DNA from: Dehalococcoidia bacterium | GTDB lineage: Bacteria; Chloroflexota; Dehalococcoidia; Dehalococcoidales; UBA2162 | DNA length: 43,611 bases | NCBI GenBank assembly: GCA_011191975.1 | Contig: DUFA01000118.1 | Coordinates: forward strand, 15,495-59,105 | Direction: 5' to 3' | Shown: positions 34,992 to 43,378 of the stretch, in pieces | How the letters are laid out: each line of letters starts with the position of its first letter | How positions within the stretch are numbered: the stretch's first letter is position 1 | Position numbers and translations under genes: made by a program | Notes under the pieces: model-generated | What the model saw: only the letters and a program-made list of their open reading frames with translations | Told to the model about the DNA's origin: nothing | Databases searched by the model: none

Positions 34992-35774
34992 CTACTTGCG
35001 GACTAAACCTAATAAATTGTGATGTAAATACGGAGATAGCGATGTATCGATAGAACGGATAAAATCAACCCAGCCATAATTTATATCATCTGATACTATT
35101 ACTCCTCCTGAGTTAAGATAAGGCCAAACAAGCTTTAATTCCCAAAACATATGGTTAGGCGTATGCAAATCATCATGGAAAAATATGTCAATATTTCTTA
35201 GTTGATTGAGGAGAGGTTCAAGTACATCACGGACATCCCCTAATAATAGTTCCCATTGATTTTTCAGGTACTCAGGTACGAGCCAGCCGGTTTTTTTCCC
35301 TTCATAGACACGGTCATATAAACGGCCATCACGCATTCGTCTCCCGATAATTTGGTTGAGTGGAAGATCAATAGAATAGAGTCTCCCCATTTCATTTTTC
35401 TGAAGAGCTGATAAAATAGCAGTGGTTGATATTCCACTAGCCACGCCTGTCTCTGGCTTAATAAGTCTTGCTAATGTGTATAACAATAGCCAATCACTCT
35501 CAGAAATATTCCCCATTTCACCTTGAGAGGTACTCTCAGTATTTTTTAATACATCAAACACGCTGGCATATAAAGGAGAAGCTTCAGCTTCATTAAGCAA
35601 TTCTGTGATTAAGGAGACGCTAGCCTTAGTAATTATTACTAAAAATTCACGCAAGGGTTTTTCATTACGGGAGAATCTATTTAAGGCGTATAATTCGCGA
35701 ACGCCAAATAGAGGATTAGATATTACTCGTATTAAGTTAGACCTGTTAATTCTATCTTTAATAATTCCAGCCAT
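34992..35774 (-). CDS. Class I SAM-dependent methyltransferase (Methyltransf_24-like)
   Basis: The 260-residue protein has a Rossmann methyltransferase core from about residue 95: IKPETGVASGISTTAIL (motif I), LYSIDLPL (motif II acidic end), LLGDVRDVL and IDIFFHDDLHTPNHMFWEL, then GGVIVSDDI. The central HDDLH is typical of Methyltransf_24/rhamnosyl O-methyltransferase-like enzymes. AGGAAG precedes the ATG. It likely methylates a sugar of the glycan. It is separated by 150 bases from the GT-C-like gene, so it may have its own promoter. Confidence 0.78.
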   Translation of the reverse strand: MAGIIKDRINRSNLIRVISNPLFGVRELYALNRFSRNEKPLREFLVIITKASVSLITELLNEAEASPLYASVFDVLKNTESTSQGEMGNISESDWLLLYTLARLIKPETGVASGISTTAILSALQKNEMGRLYSIDLPLNQIIGRRMRDGRLYDRVYEGKKTGWLVPEYLKNQWELLLGDVRDVLEPLLNQLRNIDIFFHDDLHTPNHMFWELKLVWPYLNSGGVIVSDDINYGWVDFIRSIDTSLSPYLHHNLLGLVRK

Positions 35775-35891
35775 AAAATTACTTCCTGATTCTGTTTGGA
35801 CATCTTAAATAAATTCAGTACAGAATGTGTTTTCTGTTTATATCATACATGATATACTGATTGCAATCTGAAACCGGTTCCAGATCAGCTT

Positions 35892-36737
35892 ATGTCAATA
35901 AAATTGAAAAACGAACTGATGGCACTCAATCTTTTTTCGATCCTTCTCCTCCTATGTATTCTGTTTCTGCCTGATAATTCGCTGCGTATCATTCCTGGGA
36001 TACCTTTTATCCTGTTTCTACCCGGATACTCTTTGATTGCTGCTCTTTACCCGAGAAAAACCGGCATTAGTGGAACCGAAAGAGTGCTATGGAGTATCGG
36101 ACTTAGCATAGCAATTGTTCCTCTTATAGGTTTATGTCTGAATTTAATACCTCCAGGTATTAGTCTTATACCTGTGGCAATCAGCGTGACTTCGTTTATG
36201 TTCATCATGTCAGTGGTTGCATGGTATCGCAGGCGAAGTCTTGTAGAATATGAAAGATTTTCCGTATCTTTTACCTTGAGTTCACTGTTGAGATGGCGAG
36301 AACAAACCACGCTGGATAGAGCATTGTTTGTAGGCATTACTTTAGCGATCCTGTGCGCAATTTGTGTAATCGGTTATAAAATCACCGATCCTGTGGCTGA
36401 AGAAAGAATTACTGAATTCTTCATCCTTAATGTAGAAGGCGATGCTTACGATTACCCCGACCAGGTAAAACTTGCTGAGGAAGCGAAGGTGTTAATTGGC
36501 ATCACCAATTCCGAACATAATGAAATGACCTATAGACTAGAAGTGAAGGTTGACGGAGCATTCTATAACATGATTGAAAGAATAACACTAGGCCACAACG
36601 AGACAAAACAGACAGAAATAACTTTCAGCTTTACTCATGTGGGAGATAATCAGAAAGTAGAGTTCATTCTTTACCGGGGAGATGAAACCAAACCTCTGGT
36701 TACTCCCCTGCACTTGTGGATAGACGTTTTTGAATAA
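35892..36737 (+). CDS. DUF1616-domain membrane protein
   Basis: The 281-residue protein has an N-terminal DUF1616-type membrane domain: four helices at about 10-28, 33-52, 67-85 and 92-110, with the signature IPFILFLPGYSLIAALYP and GTERVLWSIGLSIAIVPLIG. A further helix is at about 148-168. A C-terminal beta-rich extracytoplasmic domain (residues about 175-281) resembles the family's usual tail (VLIGITNSEH...YRLEV). Function is unknown. The family is common beside glycosylation genes in archaea and Chloroflexota, which supports a surface-glycan role. Confidence 0.75.
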   Translation: MSIKLKNELMALNLFSILLLLCILFLPDNSLRIIPGIPFILFLPGYSLIAALYPRKTGISGTERVLWSIGLSIAIVPLIGLCLNLIPPGISLIPVAISVTSFMFIMSVVAWYRRRSLVEYERFSVSFTLSSLLRWREQTTLDRALFVGITLAILCAICVIGYKITDPVAEERITEFFILNVEGDAYDYPDQVKLAEEAKVLIGITNSEHNEMTYRLEVKVDGAFYNMIERITLGHNETKQTEITFSFTHVGDNQKVEFILYRGDETKPLVTPLHLWIDVFE

Positions 36738-36760
36738 CCGGTCGGTGTATTACTACCCGG

Positions 36761-37315
36761 TCATTCGCGTATCCACTCTTTGGTTACTTTCGTATCGAAC
36801 GTATTATTTCCGTTAAGCGTTAGTGTGCCTTTTATAAGTCCTCCCGGCAAGTTCATTTCACCGGTCACGTTCCCTCTAATAATGCATTTCGCGGTCCCTG
36901 ATAGTAATGGCGGAGCGCCAGTTCTCATGCTGAAAGTATGTTCTACGTTAAGAGAACCTTCAGGTGCGACTCGTTGAATTCCTAAATCTTGCGTTGATAG
37001 TTTGTAATAATCACTCTCCCTGCCTGAACCGATGTGGGATATATACATTAAATGGCTGGGGAAAATATCTAACGGGCATCTTCTATCAGTATTTATATAG
37101 GTGAGTGTCGTTTTAATAGAAGCGAGGTAATTCCCCGAGCTCTCTCTGACTATAGTAATATTGCCGAAATCACTAATTTTCCAGCTATACCGTTCGGATT
37201 CCCAGGTCCTGAAACTTCTCCACTTCGTTGCTATCATCCGCCATAAACGTGATGGGTATTCGGTCAATTTACGGCTGATTGCAGATGATTGCTTTTCGTA
37301 ATCAGGATTATCCAT
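36761..37315 (-). CDS. Hypothetical protein, 184 residues
   Basis: I do not recognise this protein. The N-terminal 40 residues are basic and aromatic (KLTEYPSRLWRMIATKWRSF), and the rest alternates in a beta-strand pattern (ITIVRESSGNYLASIKTTLTYI; AKCIIRGNVTGEMNLPGGLIKGTLTLNGNN). No signal peptide, membrane helix or Cys pair is seen. It is convergent with the DUF1616 gene and divergent from the MBL gene. Codon use and length support a real gene, but with modest confidence. Confidence 0.55.
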   Translation of the reverse strand: MDNPDYEKQSSAISRKLTEYPSRLWRMIATKWRSFRTWESERYSWKISDFGNITIVRESSGNYLASIKTTLTYINTDRRCPLDIFPSHLMYISHIGSGRESDYYKLSTQDLGIQRVAPEGSLNVEHTFSMRTGAPPLLSGTAKCIIRGNVTGEMNLPGGLIKGTLTLNGNNTFDTKVTKEWIRE

Positions 37316-37385
37316 GCCCCAATTCTACCACAATGTTCAAGGAATATTAATAGTACAGTCAATTATGGTATTAGCTGGCCTAATA

Positions 37386-37419
37386 TGACACACATGTGTC
37401 AGCTACTTATTTGTATACT
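37386..37419 (+). promoter_or_regulatory. Palindromic operator with -10 box upstream of the MBL/Fpg pair
   Basis: TGACACA-CA-TGTGTCA (37386-37401) is a perfect 7-2-7 inverted repeat followed by GCTAC and, after 12 bases, TATACT at 37414-37419. It matches the element at 8503-8536 in centre, flank and spacing. It lies 69 bases before the MBL start codon. Within the arms the two sites differ only at one compensated base pair, so the symmetry is kept. Confidence 0.68.
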
Positions 37420-37487
37420 ATGGTTGGTATTCCGGTTTCGCGTATATAATGGGAAGGAAGTAAGTCCGGATTATCGGAGAGTACCCC

Positions 37488-38225
37488 ATGGAACTCAAGA
37501 AGGTATCTGACAGGATATATGACCTTCCTGCGGAAGAAAGAACGGACAGACCGATACTCGGTTATATTATGGGGGATAAATATTCACTGGCTGTAGACGC
37601 TGGGAATTCTTCAGATCACGTTGGTAAGTTTTACAGGGAGTTAAGGGAGTTTAATTTCAGGTTGCCTGATTTTACTGTTATCACTCACTGGCACTGGGAT
37701 CACAGCTTTGGGACGCATGTGGTATCGGGTAAGGTGGTAGCCTGTCATCTGACGAATGAAAAACTGGCTGAAGTGCAAAAATGGGAATGGACCGATGATG
37801 CTATGGAAAAGCGGCTTCAGTCGGGTGAAGATATTGAATTCTGCGACCAGTGTATCAGGCTGGAATATCCGGACAGGAGCAAGATAAAGGTTGTCACGGC
37901 AGACGTTGAATTTACCGGTTCAATCACCATTGACCTGGGAGGTATTCTTTGCGAGATCAGGGAATTCATTTCACCTCATTCCAGTGATTCGGTATTAGTC
38001 CATGTTCCGGAAGAGAGAATCGTTTTCATAGGTGACGCGGAAAGCGGTGATTTTTATCAAAATAGCGGAGAGTATGACAAGACAAAGCTGGGAGAAATGA
38101 TAAAAACGCTGGAAGATATTGATGTTGATACGATTATACCAGGACATGACATGCCCCAGCCCAAGGTGGCTGTTGTAAACTTTCTTAAGAGTGAGAGAGA
38201 CAGATTATGCCTTTACAATTATTAG
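37488..38225 (+). CDS. MBL-fold metallo-hydrolase
   Basis: The 245-residue protein has the metallo-beta-lactamase fold: TVITHWHWDHSFG with His67, His69, Asp71 and His72, a later EFISPHSSDSVLVHVPEERIVFIGDAESGDF segment (metal-binding His and Asp) and VDTIIPGHDMP for the last His. It is a broad hydrolase family (thioesters, lactones, glutathione thioesters, nucleic acids), so the substrate is open. It is transcribed from the palindromic promoter and is 19 bases upstream of Fpg paralogue 3, so it belongs to the same regulatory group as the cluster at 8.6-12.2 kb. Confidence 0.82.
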   Translation: MELKKVSDRIYDLPAEERTDRPILGYIMGDKYSLAVDAGNSSDHVGKFYRELREFNFRLPDFTVITHWHWDHSFGTHVVSGKVVACHLTNEKLAEVQKWEWTDDAMEKRLQSGEDIEFCDQCIRLEYPDRSKIKVVTADVEFTGSITIDLGGILCEIREFISPHSSDSVLVHVPEERIVFIGDAESGDFYQNSGEYDKTKLGEMIKTLEDIDVDTIIPGHDMPQPKVAVVNFLKSERDRLCLYNY

Positions 38226-38244
38226 ATATCGGGAGGTGATAACA

Positions 38245-39075
38245 ATGATAGAACTACCAGAAGCAGTTAACCTGGCAAAGCAATGTACAGAGACAATCAA
38301 AGGGAAGAAGATAAAAGAGGTCATTGCCGGATATTCTCCGCACAAGTTCGCCTGGTACCATGGCGATCCGGCAGATTATAACACTCGACTCAAGGGTAAA
38401 ACAATCGGTACGGCAACATCTTATGGAGGTCTGGTGGAGATAGCGGCTGATGACTTTACGATCCTGTTCGGAGATGGAGTAGCCCTGCGCTTCCATGATA
38501 AAGATGCGAAACGCCCGTCGAAACACCAGTTGCTCGTGGAATTCGAAGATACCTCCACAATCAGTGCATCCGTACAGATGTACGGTGGTATGTGGTGCTT
38601 TAAGGAAGGTGAGTTCGATAATCCGTATTATGATGTAGCCAGGGAAAAACCATCTCCATTATCGGACGAGTTTAGTCAGGACTATTACAAAGGAATAATC
38701 GGTGATCCCGGAGTTCAGAACTTAAGCACCAAGGCATTCCTGGCTACCGAACAGAGAATCCCCGGCCTGGGTAACGGGGTTTTACAGGACATTCTCTATA
38801 ATGCCGGGATTCATCCCAAGCGAAAAGTGGAGACACTTACTGATGGTGAAAGCGAATCGCTTTTTACGTCAGTGAAGTCTACTCTCAAGGAAATGACCGA
38901 GCAGGGGGGCAGAGATACGGAGAAGAATTTGTTCGGTGAACCGGGAGGATACCTGACAAAACTCAGTAAAAATACTTTGAACAGCCCGTGTCCTGTCTGT
39001 GGCGGGAGGATTATCAAGCAGGCGTATATGGGCGGAAGTATATACTTCTGCGCAGGATGCCAGAAATTTCCATAA
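38245..39075 (+). CDS. Fpg/Nei-family DNA glycosylase homologue, paralogue 3 (no catalytic Pro1)
   Basis: The start is ATG 38245, after GGGAGGTGATAACA; an in-frame ATG at 38191 lies inside the MBL gene and is unlikely. The 276-residue protein has the Fpg/Nei beta-sandwich, H2TH (EQRIPGLGNGVLQDILYN) and a zinc finger (CPVCGGR...YFCAGC). The N-terminus is M-I-E-L-P-E-A: Glu2 is kept while Pro1 is Ile. The zinc-finger arginine is absent (YMGGSIYFC). It is more similar to paralogue 1 than to 2. Its location 28 kb away under the same operator suggests dispersion of one system. Confidence 0.85.
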   Translation: MIELPEAVNLAKQCTETIKGKKIKEVIAGYSPHKFAWYHGDPADYNTRLKGKTIGTATSYGGLVEIAADDFTILFGDGVALRFHDKDAKRPSKHQLLVEFEDTSTISASVQMYGGMWCFKEGEFDNPYYDVAREKPSPLSDEFSQDYYKGIIGDPGVQNLSTKAFLATEQRIPGLGNGVLQDILYNAGIHPKRKVETLTDGESESLFTSVKSTLKEMTEQGGRDTEKNLFGEPGGYLTKLSKNTLNSPCPVCGGRIIKQAYMGGSIYFCAGCQKFP

Positions 39076-39093
39076 TTTACAGAAATTTAAGTG

Positions 39094-39762
39094 CTACTGA
39101 TATACTACTTTATAAAGAAGATGGACCAGACTATTCTCAACCTTGGTACACTTCAACAACTCCAGTTTCACACCTTCTATAGATTCAGTGATCTGATAAA
39201 GCAGTTTACCGCAACTGTCGCCTGCCAGGATAGGGTGGACCAGCAGGCTGATCTCATCGAGGAGTCCCTGCTCAATAAGCACACGGTTAAGAGTTGGACC
39301 GGCATCGACCATCATCGTCTTTACTTCGTATTTCTCAACCAGCCAGTCCAGTGCTTTAGGTAAGTCAACCTTGTTCTTCCCGCTTATAAAAAAGCCGTAA
39401 TTCCTTTCTTCAAGGTAATCAACGAACGTCCGGCTGGTTTTTTCCGAGACCAGGACTATGGCGTCCCGGCAATAGTCGACCCGACGGAGTCCGTGAAGCA
39501 ATCCCTGCGTAATCCCGTCGGAATCAGGAATCACGAAGTAAGGAGCACCGGGGCCTTTATTCGGTTTAACAAAATCAGACTCCTCCTCAGCTATGGGATC
39601 AGAATCTGTCGCTCCTTTAACAACGCTTCTCGAACCGTTAAGAGTCATGTACTCATAGTAGCCCCGATTTACCCGGAAATGCTGTTTTCCATCGGCCTTA
39701 AATCCATCAAAGGCCCCGTCCAGAGTGATAGAGTTTGCCATAACAATTTTCGGTTTTCTCAT
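39094..39762 (-). CDS. RibD C-terminal-type (dihydrofolate reductase fold) oxidoreductase
   Basis: The 222-residue protein is a RibD-C domain without a deaminase domain: KIVMANSITLDGAFDG at the start, an Ile/Val-rich strand DAIVLVSEKTS, and VKTMMVDAGPTLNRVLIEQGLLDEISLLVHPILAGD, the family's NADPH-binding and substrate motif. Such stand-alone proteins reduce pyrimidine-like or other heterocycles. A role in riboflavin synthesis is possible but no other rib genes are nearby. It is convergent with Fpg paralogue 3, with only 18 bases between the stops. Confidence 0.78.
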   Translation of the reverse strand: MRKPKIVMANSITLDGAFDGFKADGKQHFRVNRGYYEYMTLNGSRSVVKGATDSDPIAEEESDFVKPNKGPGAPYFVIPDSDGITQGLLHGLRRVDYCRDAIVLVSEKTSRTFVDYLEERNYGFFISGKNKVDLPKALDWLVEKYEVKTMMVDAGPTLNRVLIEQGLLDEISLLVHPILAGDSCGKLLYQITESIEGVKLELLKCTKVENSLVHLLYKVVYQ

Positions 39763-39979
39763 TCTGGCACCTCACTGTATAATCTGCGGGATATGCTGAA
39801 GTATATACATCTCTGATATTGGATAATAATGCGGTTATTACTTCCAAAAAAAATTGTAAATGTATCGTAATTATACAGGCATACATAACTTTGGTGTATA
39901 ACGGTAGGGTTTTAATTGTGTAGAAAGGCGATTAACAGCTTCATTAGGTTTTTGTGAACTATGTTTAACAAGAGAATTA

Positions 39980-40345
39980 TCAGTCCGAAACGTTAGTTGA
40001 AAGGTTAGATAACCTGTGTTGATACCTAGAAATCATTGTTTTTAGATGGGCTATCATTTTTTTGGCTTGTCGTTCCCAATTGACCAGTGTAGATATCCGG
40101 TGATCAGCGGCAAAAAAGATATCCTCGTCAGGTCCGGGTGTGTCCAGCACATAGCGTACGTCTACCTTATTACCCCGTTCCAGCTGTGAAAGCATACGCA
40201 GAATCGCCATATTACTATATCCTGCTTGTGATAACATGTATATCACCCGTAATCGTTTGATCTCAGGCATACCATAAAGACGGTACCGGTTACCAGGATT
40301 CCTGGCAATCTTTATCAAGCCGTTTCGTTCCCAGTGACGCAGCAT
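39980..40345 (-). CDS. MerR-family regulator with anomalous start
   Basis: From ATG 40345 the frame encodes 121 residues beginning inside the MerR helix-turn-helix (MLRHWERNGLIKIAR). The rest of the HTH (LNIHETAKLLGVTVD) is encoded upstream in the same open frame, which extends back to a stop at 40412-40414, but contains no ATG, GTG or TTG. ATT at 40382-40384 is the only near-cognate start. The frame overlaps the end of the upstream MerR gene by about ten bases, so a +1 or -1 frameshift fusion, a rare AUU start, or a damaged start are all possible. It has a C-terminal coiled-coil-like region (residues 87-112) for dimerisation. The effector is unknown. Confidence 0.65.
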   Translation of the reverse strand: MLRHWERNGLIKIARNPGNRYRLYGMPEIKRLRVIYMLSQAGYSNMAILRMLSQLERGNKVDVRYVLDTPGPDEDIFFAADHRISTLVNWERQAKKMIAHLKTMISRYQHRLSNLSTNVSD

Positions 40346-40400
40346 ATCAACCGTTACACCAAGGAGTTTAGCCGTTTCATGAATATTAAGCGGGTCACTA

Positions 40401-40772
40401 TTATGTTTCTGTTAAAATTTCCTGTGCCCACGAATCGACAAGTTTTGCTGCTTCCTCCGCCTTTTTTTGCTCATCCTTAATTAAATCCAGGTAACGATAA
40501 GCAAGTTCCAGGGCACTGTCCAGTTCTCCGGTGGCGGCTAGCCTAATAAGAGCAAGGCTGGTTTTCCTTATTTCACGTCCTGGCCATTCATCCAGCATTG
40601 CCATTCGGGCCAGCCGCATCTGGTCGAGATGCATCTTTGTAAAAATGCGGTAACCGTTAGTATTACGAGGGATCGGCGGCAGAAAACCCCATTGTTCATA
40701 TTTGCGGACCGTGTTCGGATGTACGCCTACCGCCCTGGCGATTTCCGACGTACTATAATGATACGCTTTCAT
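40401..40772 (-). CDS. MerR-family transcriptional regulator
   Basis: The 123-residue protein opens with a complete MerR HTH: YSTSEIARAVGVHPNTVRKYEQWGFLPPIPRNTNGYRIFTKMHLDQM. A helical region follows (residues about 75-118), probably for dimerisation. The effector domain is short and has no Cys pair, so it is not a metal sensor of the MerR/CueR type. It lies 21 bases downstream of the SDR gene on the same strand and directly upstream of the second MerR-like frame, with which it forms a pair. Confidence 0.82.
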   Translation of the reverse strand: MKAYHYSTSEIARAVGVHPNTVRKYEQWGFLPPIPRNTNGYRIFTKMHLDQMRLARMAMLDEWPGREIRKTSLALIRLAATGELDSALELAYRYLDLIKDEQKKAEEAAKLVDSWAQEILTET

Positions 40773-40793
40773 TTACTGATCTAAACGAATGGT

Positions 40794-41603
40794 CTATCCC
40801 CCCAGCATCTCGCCAAGGGCGGCTCCCTGTAGGTCAACGACCGCGGCTCCGCCGTCTATCAGTAGCTCGGAACCGGTCATAAAACCGGAGTCATCGCTGG
40901 CTAGGTAACTGCAGAGTCCTGCAATCTCATCGGGCTGGGCGGCACGCCGCAATGGTACGTTCTTGGTAAAGTATTTATAGCCGCCTTCGATATCAGTACC
41001 GAGTTTTTCCGCGATTGGCGTTACCAGGTTCTTGTTCATCTCGGTCCTGGTACCTCCGGGACATATCGCGTTGCAGCGTATCTTTTGGGGACCGTAATCC
41101 ATGGCGACCTGTTTTGTCAGCATGATGAGGGCGGCCTTGGTTGTGCAGTAAGCCGGCATCCCAGGTAGGCAGCGTATCCCGCCAAGAGAGGAAATATTAA
41201 TTATCGAGCCGCCACCGCTCTCTATCATGTGAGGAATTACTTTTTTCATCAGCATAAATGGCCCGGTGAGATTGATATCGAGAGCCTGCTGCCAATCAAA
41301 CGGATCCAGTGCTGTGACAGGTCCCATCGCTTCTATGGCAGCGTTATTAACGAGGATGTCCAGTTTTCCATCGATTCCCATCGCAGTAGCGACTATACGT
41401 TCGATATCCTCGCTGTTCGACACATCACCCGGACAGGCGACAACTAAACCGTTGGGCAGCGACGCGACTGTTTCCTGCAACTTTTGCGGGCGGCGTCCCG
41501 CGATACAGACCTTTGCTCCGTCATTTACCAGTCTCCTGGTTATTGCCGCCCCGATACCCGTACCTCCGCCGGTTACTAATGCTGTTTTTCCTCTTAAATC
41601 CAT
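40794..41603 (-). CDS. Short-chain dehydrogenase/reductase (FabG-like)
   Basis: The 269-residue classical SDR has the Rossmann motif TGGGTGIG (11-18), NNAA (87-90), Asn111, the active-site serine in NISSLGG (Ser138/Ser139) and Tyr152-x-x-x-Lys156. SD AGGAG precedes the ATG. It reduces a ketone or oxidises an alcohol with NAD(P); no neighbour fixes the substrate. A minus-strand TATAAT at 41650-41655 without a clear -35 may be its promoter. It is upstream of the two MerR-type genes, so all three probably share a transcript. Confidence 0.85.
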   Translation of the reverse strand: MDLRGKTALVTGGGTGIGAAITRRLVNDGAKVCIAGRRPQKLQETVASLPNGLVVACPGDVSNSEDIERIVATAMGIDGKLDILVNNAAIEAMGPVTALDPFDWQQALDINLTGPFMLMKKVIPHMIESGGGSIINISSLGGIRCLPGMPAYCTTKAALIMLTKQVAMDYGPQKIRCNAICPGGTRTEMNKNLVTPIAEKLGTDIEGGYKYFTKNVPLRRAAQPDEIAGLCSYLASDDSGFMTGSELLIDGGAAVVDLQGAALGEMLGG

Positions 41604-42012
41604 TTCATTATCTCCTGAATTATTACTTCGGATTATCCGGTACTGTGAGATTATACTCCAATGAACACTGTAGTTCTATGCTCAAGATCCATCGATTTTC
41701 AATATTAGCTAATACTAAACAAAGCCTTGCTGTGGGTATTAACAACTACTTAATGAGAAGTATTGCCCTGAATATCCGGGAAACGATATCAGGTATTTTG
41801 AAAAGAATGAGTAGTATGGATTATCTTGAATTAAATAAACCTACCCTAACGGTACGTACTCCAGTTTATTTGAGCCAGATTTAGTTTTTGCACTATATTG
41901 TTACTTGAAGTAATGTTACCAAGATAGAATTGCTAACAAGGCTCGACTGACTGCAATAAAAAATATCGTACCTGCTGCAATTTTGTATAAAAACAGGTTT
42001 TAATCGAATGAT
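41604..42012. other. Intergenic gap, no supported gene
   Basis: Apart from the -10-like box at 41650-41655 (minus strand), the interval is AT-rich with no recognisable gene, RNA or repeat. A 123-codon plus-strand open frame at 41513-41884 is mostly antisense to the SDR gene and lacks a ribosome site. Confidence 0.45.
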
Positions 42013-42306
42013 CTACTTTTCGCAGGTTTCTTTTTTATCTGCTGAAACCAGATTGAAGTTATCAGACACATCTAACGGCAATATGCTTTTAGTATGACTG
42101 TGAGTGTTACATAATGGATAGATATACCATTTGTCATCAGCATCTTCGGCTTTTTGTACGTGGGCACCAACCAGGTCTATTTTCATACACCCCTTGGCTG
42201 GACAGAATTCGGGCTTTGACTGGCCGCTGAAATTTTCCCAGTGTTTTAGCCATGATCCGCAAGATCCCGGTGTTTGAGACATTTCGTTGATGTTCTTTAG
42301 TTTCAT
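42013..42306 (-). CDS. Small Cys/His-rich protein, unknown function
   Basis: The start is ATG 42306, with TGGAGG at 42315-42320 eight bases upstream; an ATG at 42333 lacks a ribosome site. The 97-residue protein has GSCGSWLKHWENFSG, then CPAKGC, DLVGAHVQKA and WYIYPLCNTHS. The spaced Cys and His (C-x-W, C-x4-C, AHV, PLC-x2-H) look like a treble-clef/HNH-like metal-binding fold. Nuclease activity is only a possibility. It stands alone between the SDR and activase genes. Confidence 0.6.
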   Translation of the reverse strand: MKLKNINEMSQTPGSCGSWLKHWENFSGQSKPEFCPAKGCMKIDLVGAHVQKAEDADDKWYIYPLCNTHSHTKSILPLDVSDNFNLVSADKKETCEK

Positions 42307-42511
42307 AAGCGACACCTCCAGAAATTTTCCCACTAGGAATTATACGCCTGCTGGTAATAATGTCAACCATACTCCTGATAGTTCGTCGTCCATACAACAA
42401 CAGGAATATCTAGTAATATCATAGAAAATTAGAGGTAATGTTGTTAAGCATTGTAGAAAATATGTGTGCACTCTGCTATAACCTGGTAAAATCTCTCAGA
42501 AGCTTTGAAGC

Positions 42512-42541
42512 GGGTATGCTGCATTCGAATGCAGCATACCC
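42512..42541. terminator. 30-bp perfect palindrome
   Basis: GGGTATGCTGCATTC and its exact reverse complement adjoin at 42526/42527, so the whole 30 bases are a perfect palindrome, followed on the plus strand by ATTTTGC. It lies just past the stop of the activase gene (minus strand, 42567). It may act as a terminator or mRNA-stabilising hairpin, or be a protein-binding site. The T-run is weak on both strands. Confidence 0.5.
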
Positions 42542-42566
42542 ATTTTGCACTAAAGTACCTGATATA

Positions 42567-43343
42567 CTAGACTTCATCTTGTCCGATGACAGCGGCTCCA
42601 TAAGCTCCTGCCATCTCAGGCTGATCGGGAACCATACATTTCACGCCAAATTGCCTGTTAAGGGCTTCCACTATACTTTTGTTACGGGCTATACCGCCTA
42701 TCAGGGCGATGTTATCGTTGTCTATATTCGTCAGGTTCGCGGTAGATTTTACCTTGGTGGCGACAGCATCGACTATCGCCCTGGCAATATCTTCCTTTGG
42801 TGTATTGTTATGGATCATCGTGGTTACATCCAGTGCGGCGAAGTTACCGCATTCGGCATTAATCGGTTCGACACCGCTGGATTTCATGGCAAGTTCATTG
42901 AGTTCGTCCAGTGTTACGCCAAGCTGCCGTGCCATCGATTCGACGAAGATACCGAGTCCGGCTCCGCACATTTGATTCAGAGTATAGTTTGCCGCTTTAC
43001 CGTTCTCGTCATACTTGACCACCCGGACCTGTTCAGCCCCGATATCGATCAGAGTTCTCGCGTCGGGGCACATTTTCCTGGCGCCTTCTACATCGGCAAC
43101 AGGTTCGACAACGTTATTTGCCGCGAAGCTGACATCTTCCTTACCTGTACCGGTCGAAATAACAATGTCGACATCCGATGCTGAAATCCCCGCTTGTCCG
43201 AGGACTTCGTTCCAGAGTTTTTCCGCTGCCTGACCGCGATTAAAGCCTTCGGAGGCAACAGTCCCACTGGCGATAATATTGTCATCCTTCAATAGTACTG
43301 CCTTGATCGATCTCAATCCCATATCTATTCCGGCAGTTATCAT
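42567..43343 (-). CDS. 2-Hydroxyacyl-CoA dehydratase activase (HgdC/BcrAD/BadFG family)
   Basis: The 258-residue ASKHA protein carries the N-terminal GIDMGLRSIKAVLL phosphate loop and the two cluster-ligating Cys: Cys126 in NQMCGAGLGIFVE and Cys165 in NAECGNFAALDV. LIGGIARN lies near the C-terminus. Activases of this family use ATP to inject an electron into a partner dehydratase or reductase, bridging a 4Fe-4S cluster in a homodimer. The usual DIGGQD/GAED motif reads DIGAEQ (100-105), a change near the nucleotide site. The partner subunit lies 35 bases upstream on the same strand, partly outside the window. AGGAGG precedes the ATG. Confidence 0.85.
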   Translation of the reverse strand: MITAGIDMGLRSIKAVLLKDDNIIASGTVASEGFNRGQAAEKLWNEVLGQAGISASDVDIVISTGTGKEDVSFAANNVVEPVADVEGARKMCPDARTLIDIGAEQVRVVKYDENGKAANYTLNQMCGAGLGIFVESMARQLGVTLDELNELAMKSSGVEPINAECGNFAALDVTTMIHNNTPKEDIARAIVDAVATKVKSTANLTNIDNDNIALIGGIARNKSIVEALNRQFGVKCMVPDQPEMAGAYGAAVIGQDEV

Positions 43344-43378
43344 AGTTTCCTCCTTTTAATGTATTGATACCTTGTCCC

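Noticed and set aside
35841-35858. TATCAT-AC-ATGATA inverted repeat followed by a TATACT-like box before the DUF1616 gene
   Set aside because: It resembles the Fpg-cluster operator in layout, but the arms differ (no TGACA/TGTCA), the GCTAC flank is missing and the -10 lies much closer. It is probably a chance AT-rich palindrome.
41513-41884. A 123-codon plus-strand frame
   Set aside because: It starts inside the SDR gene in antisense, lacks a ribosome site and has no recognisable domain.
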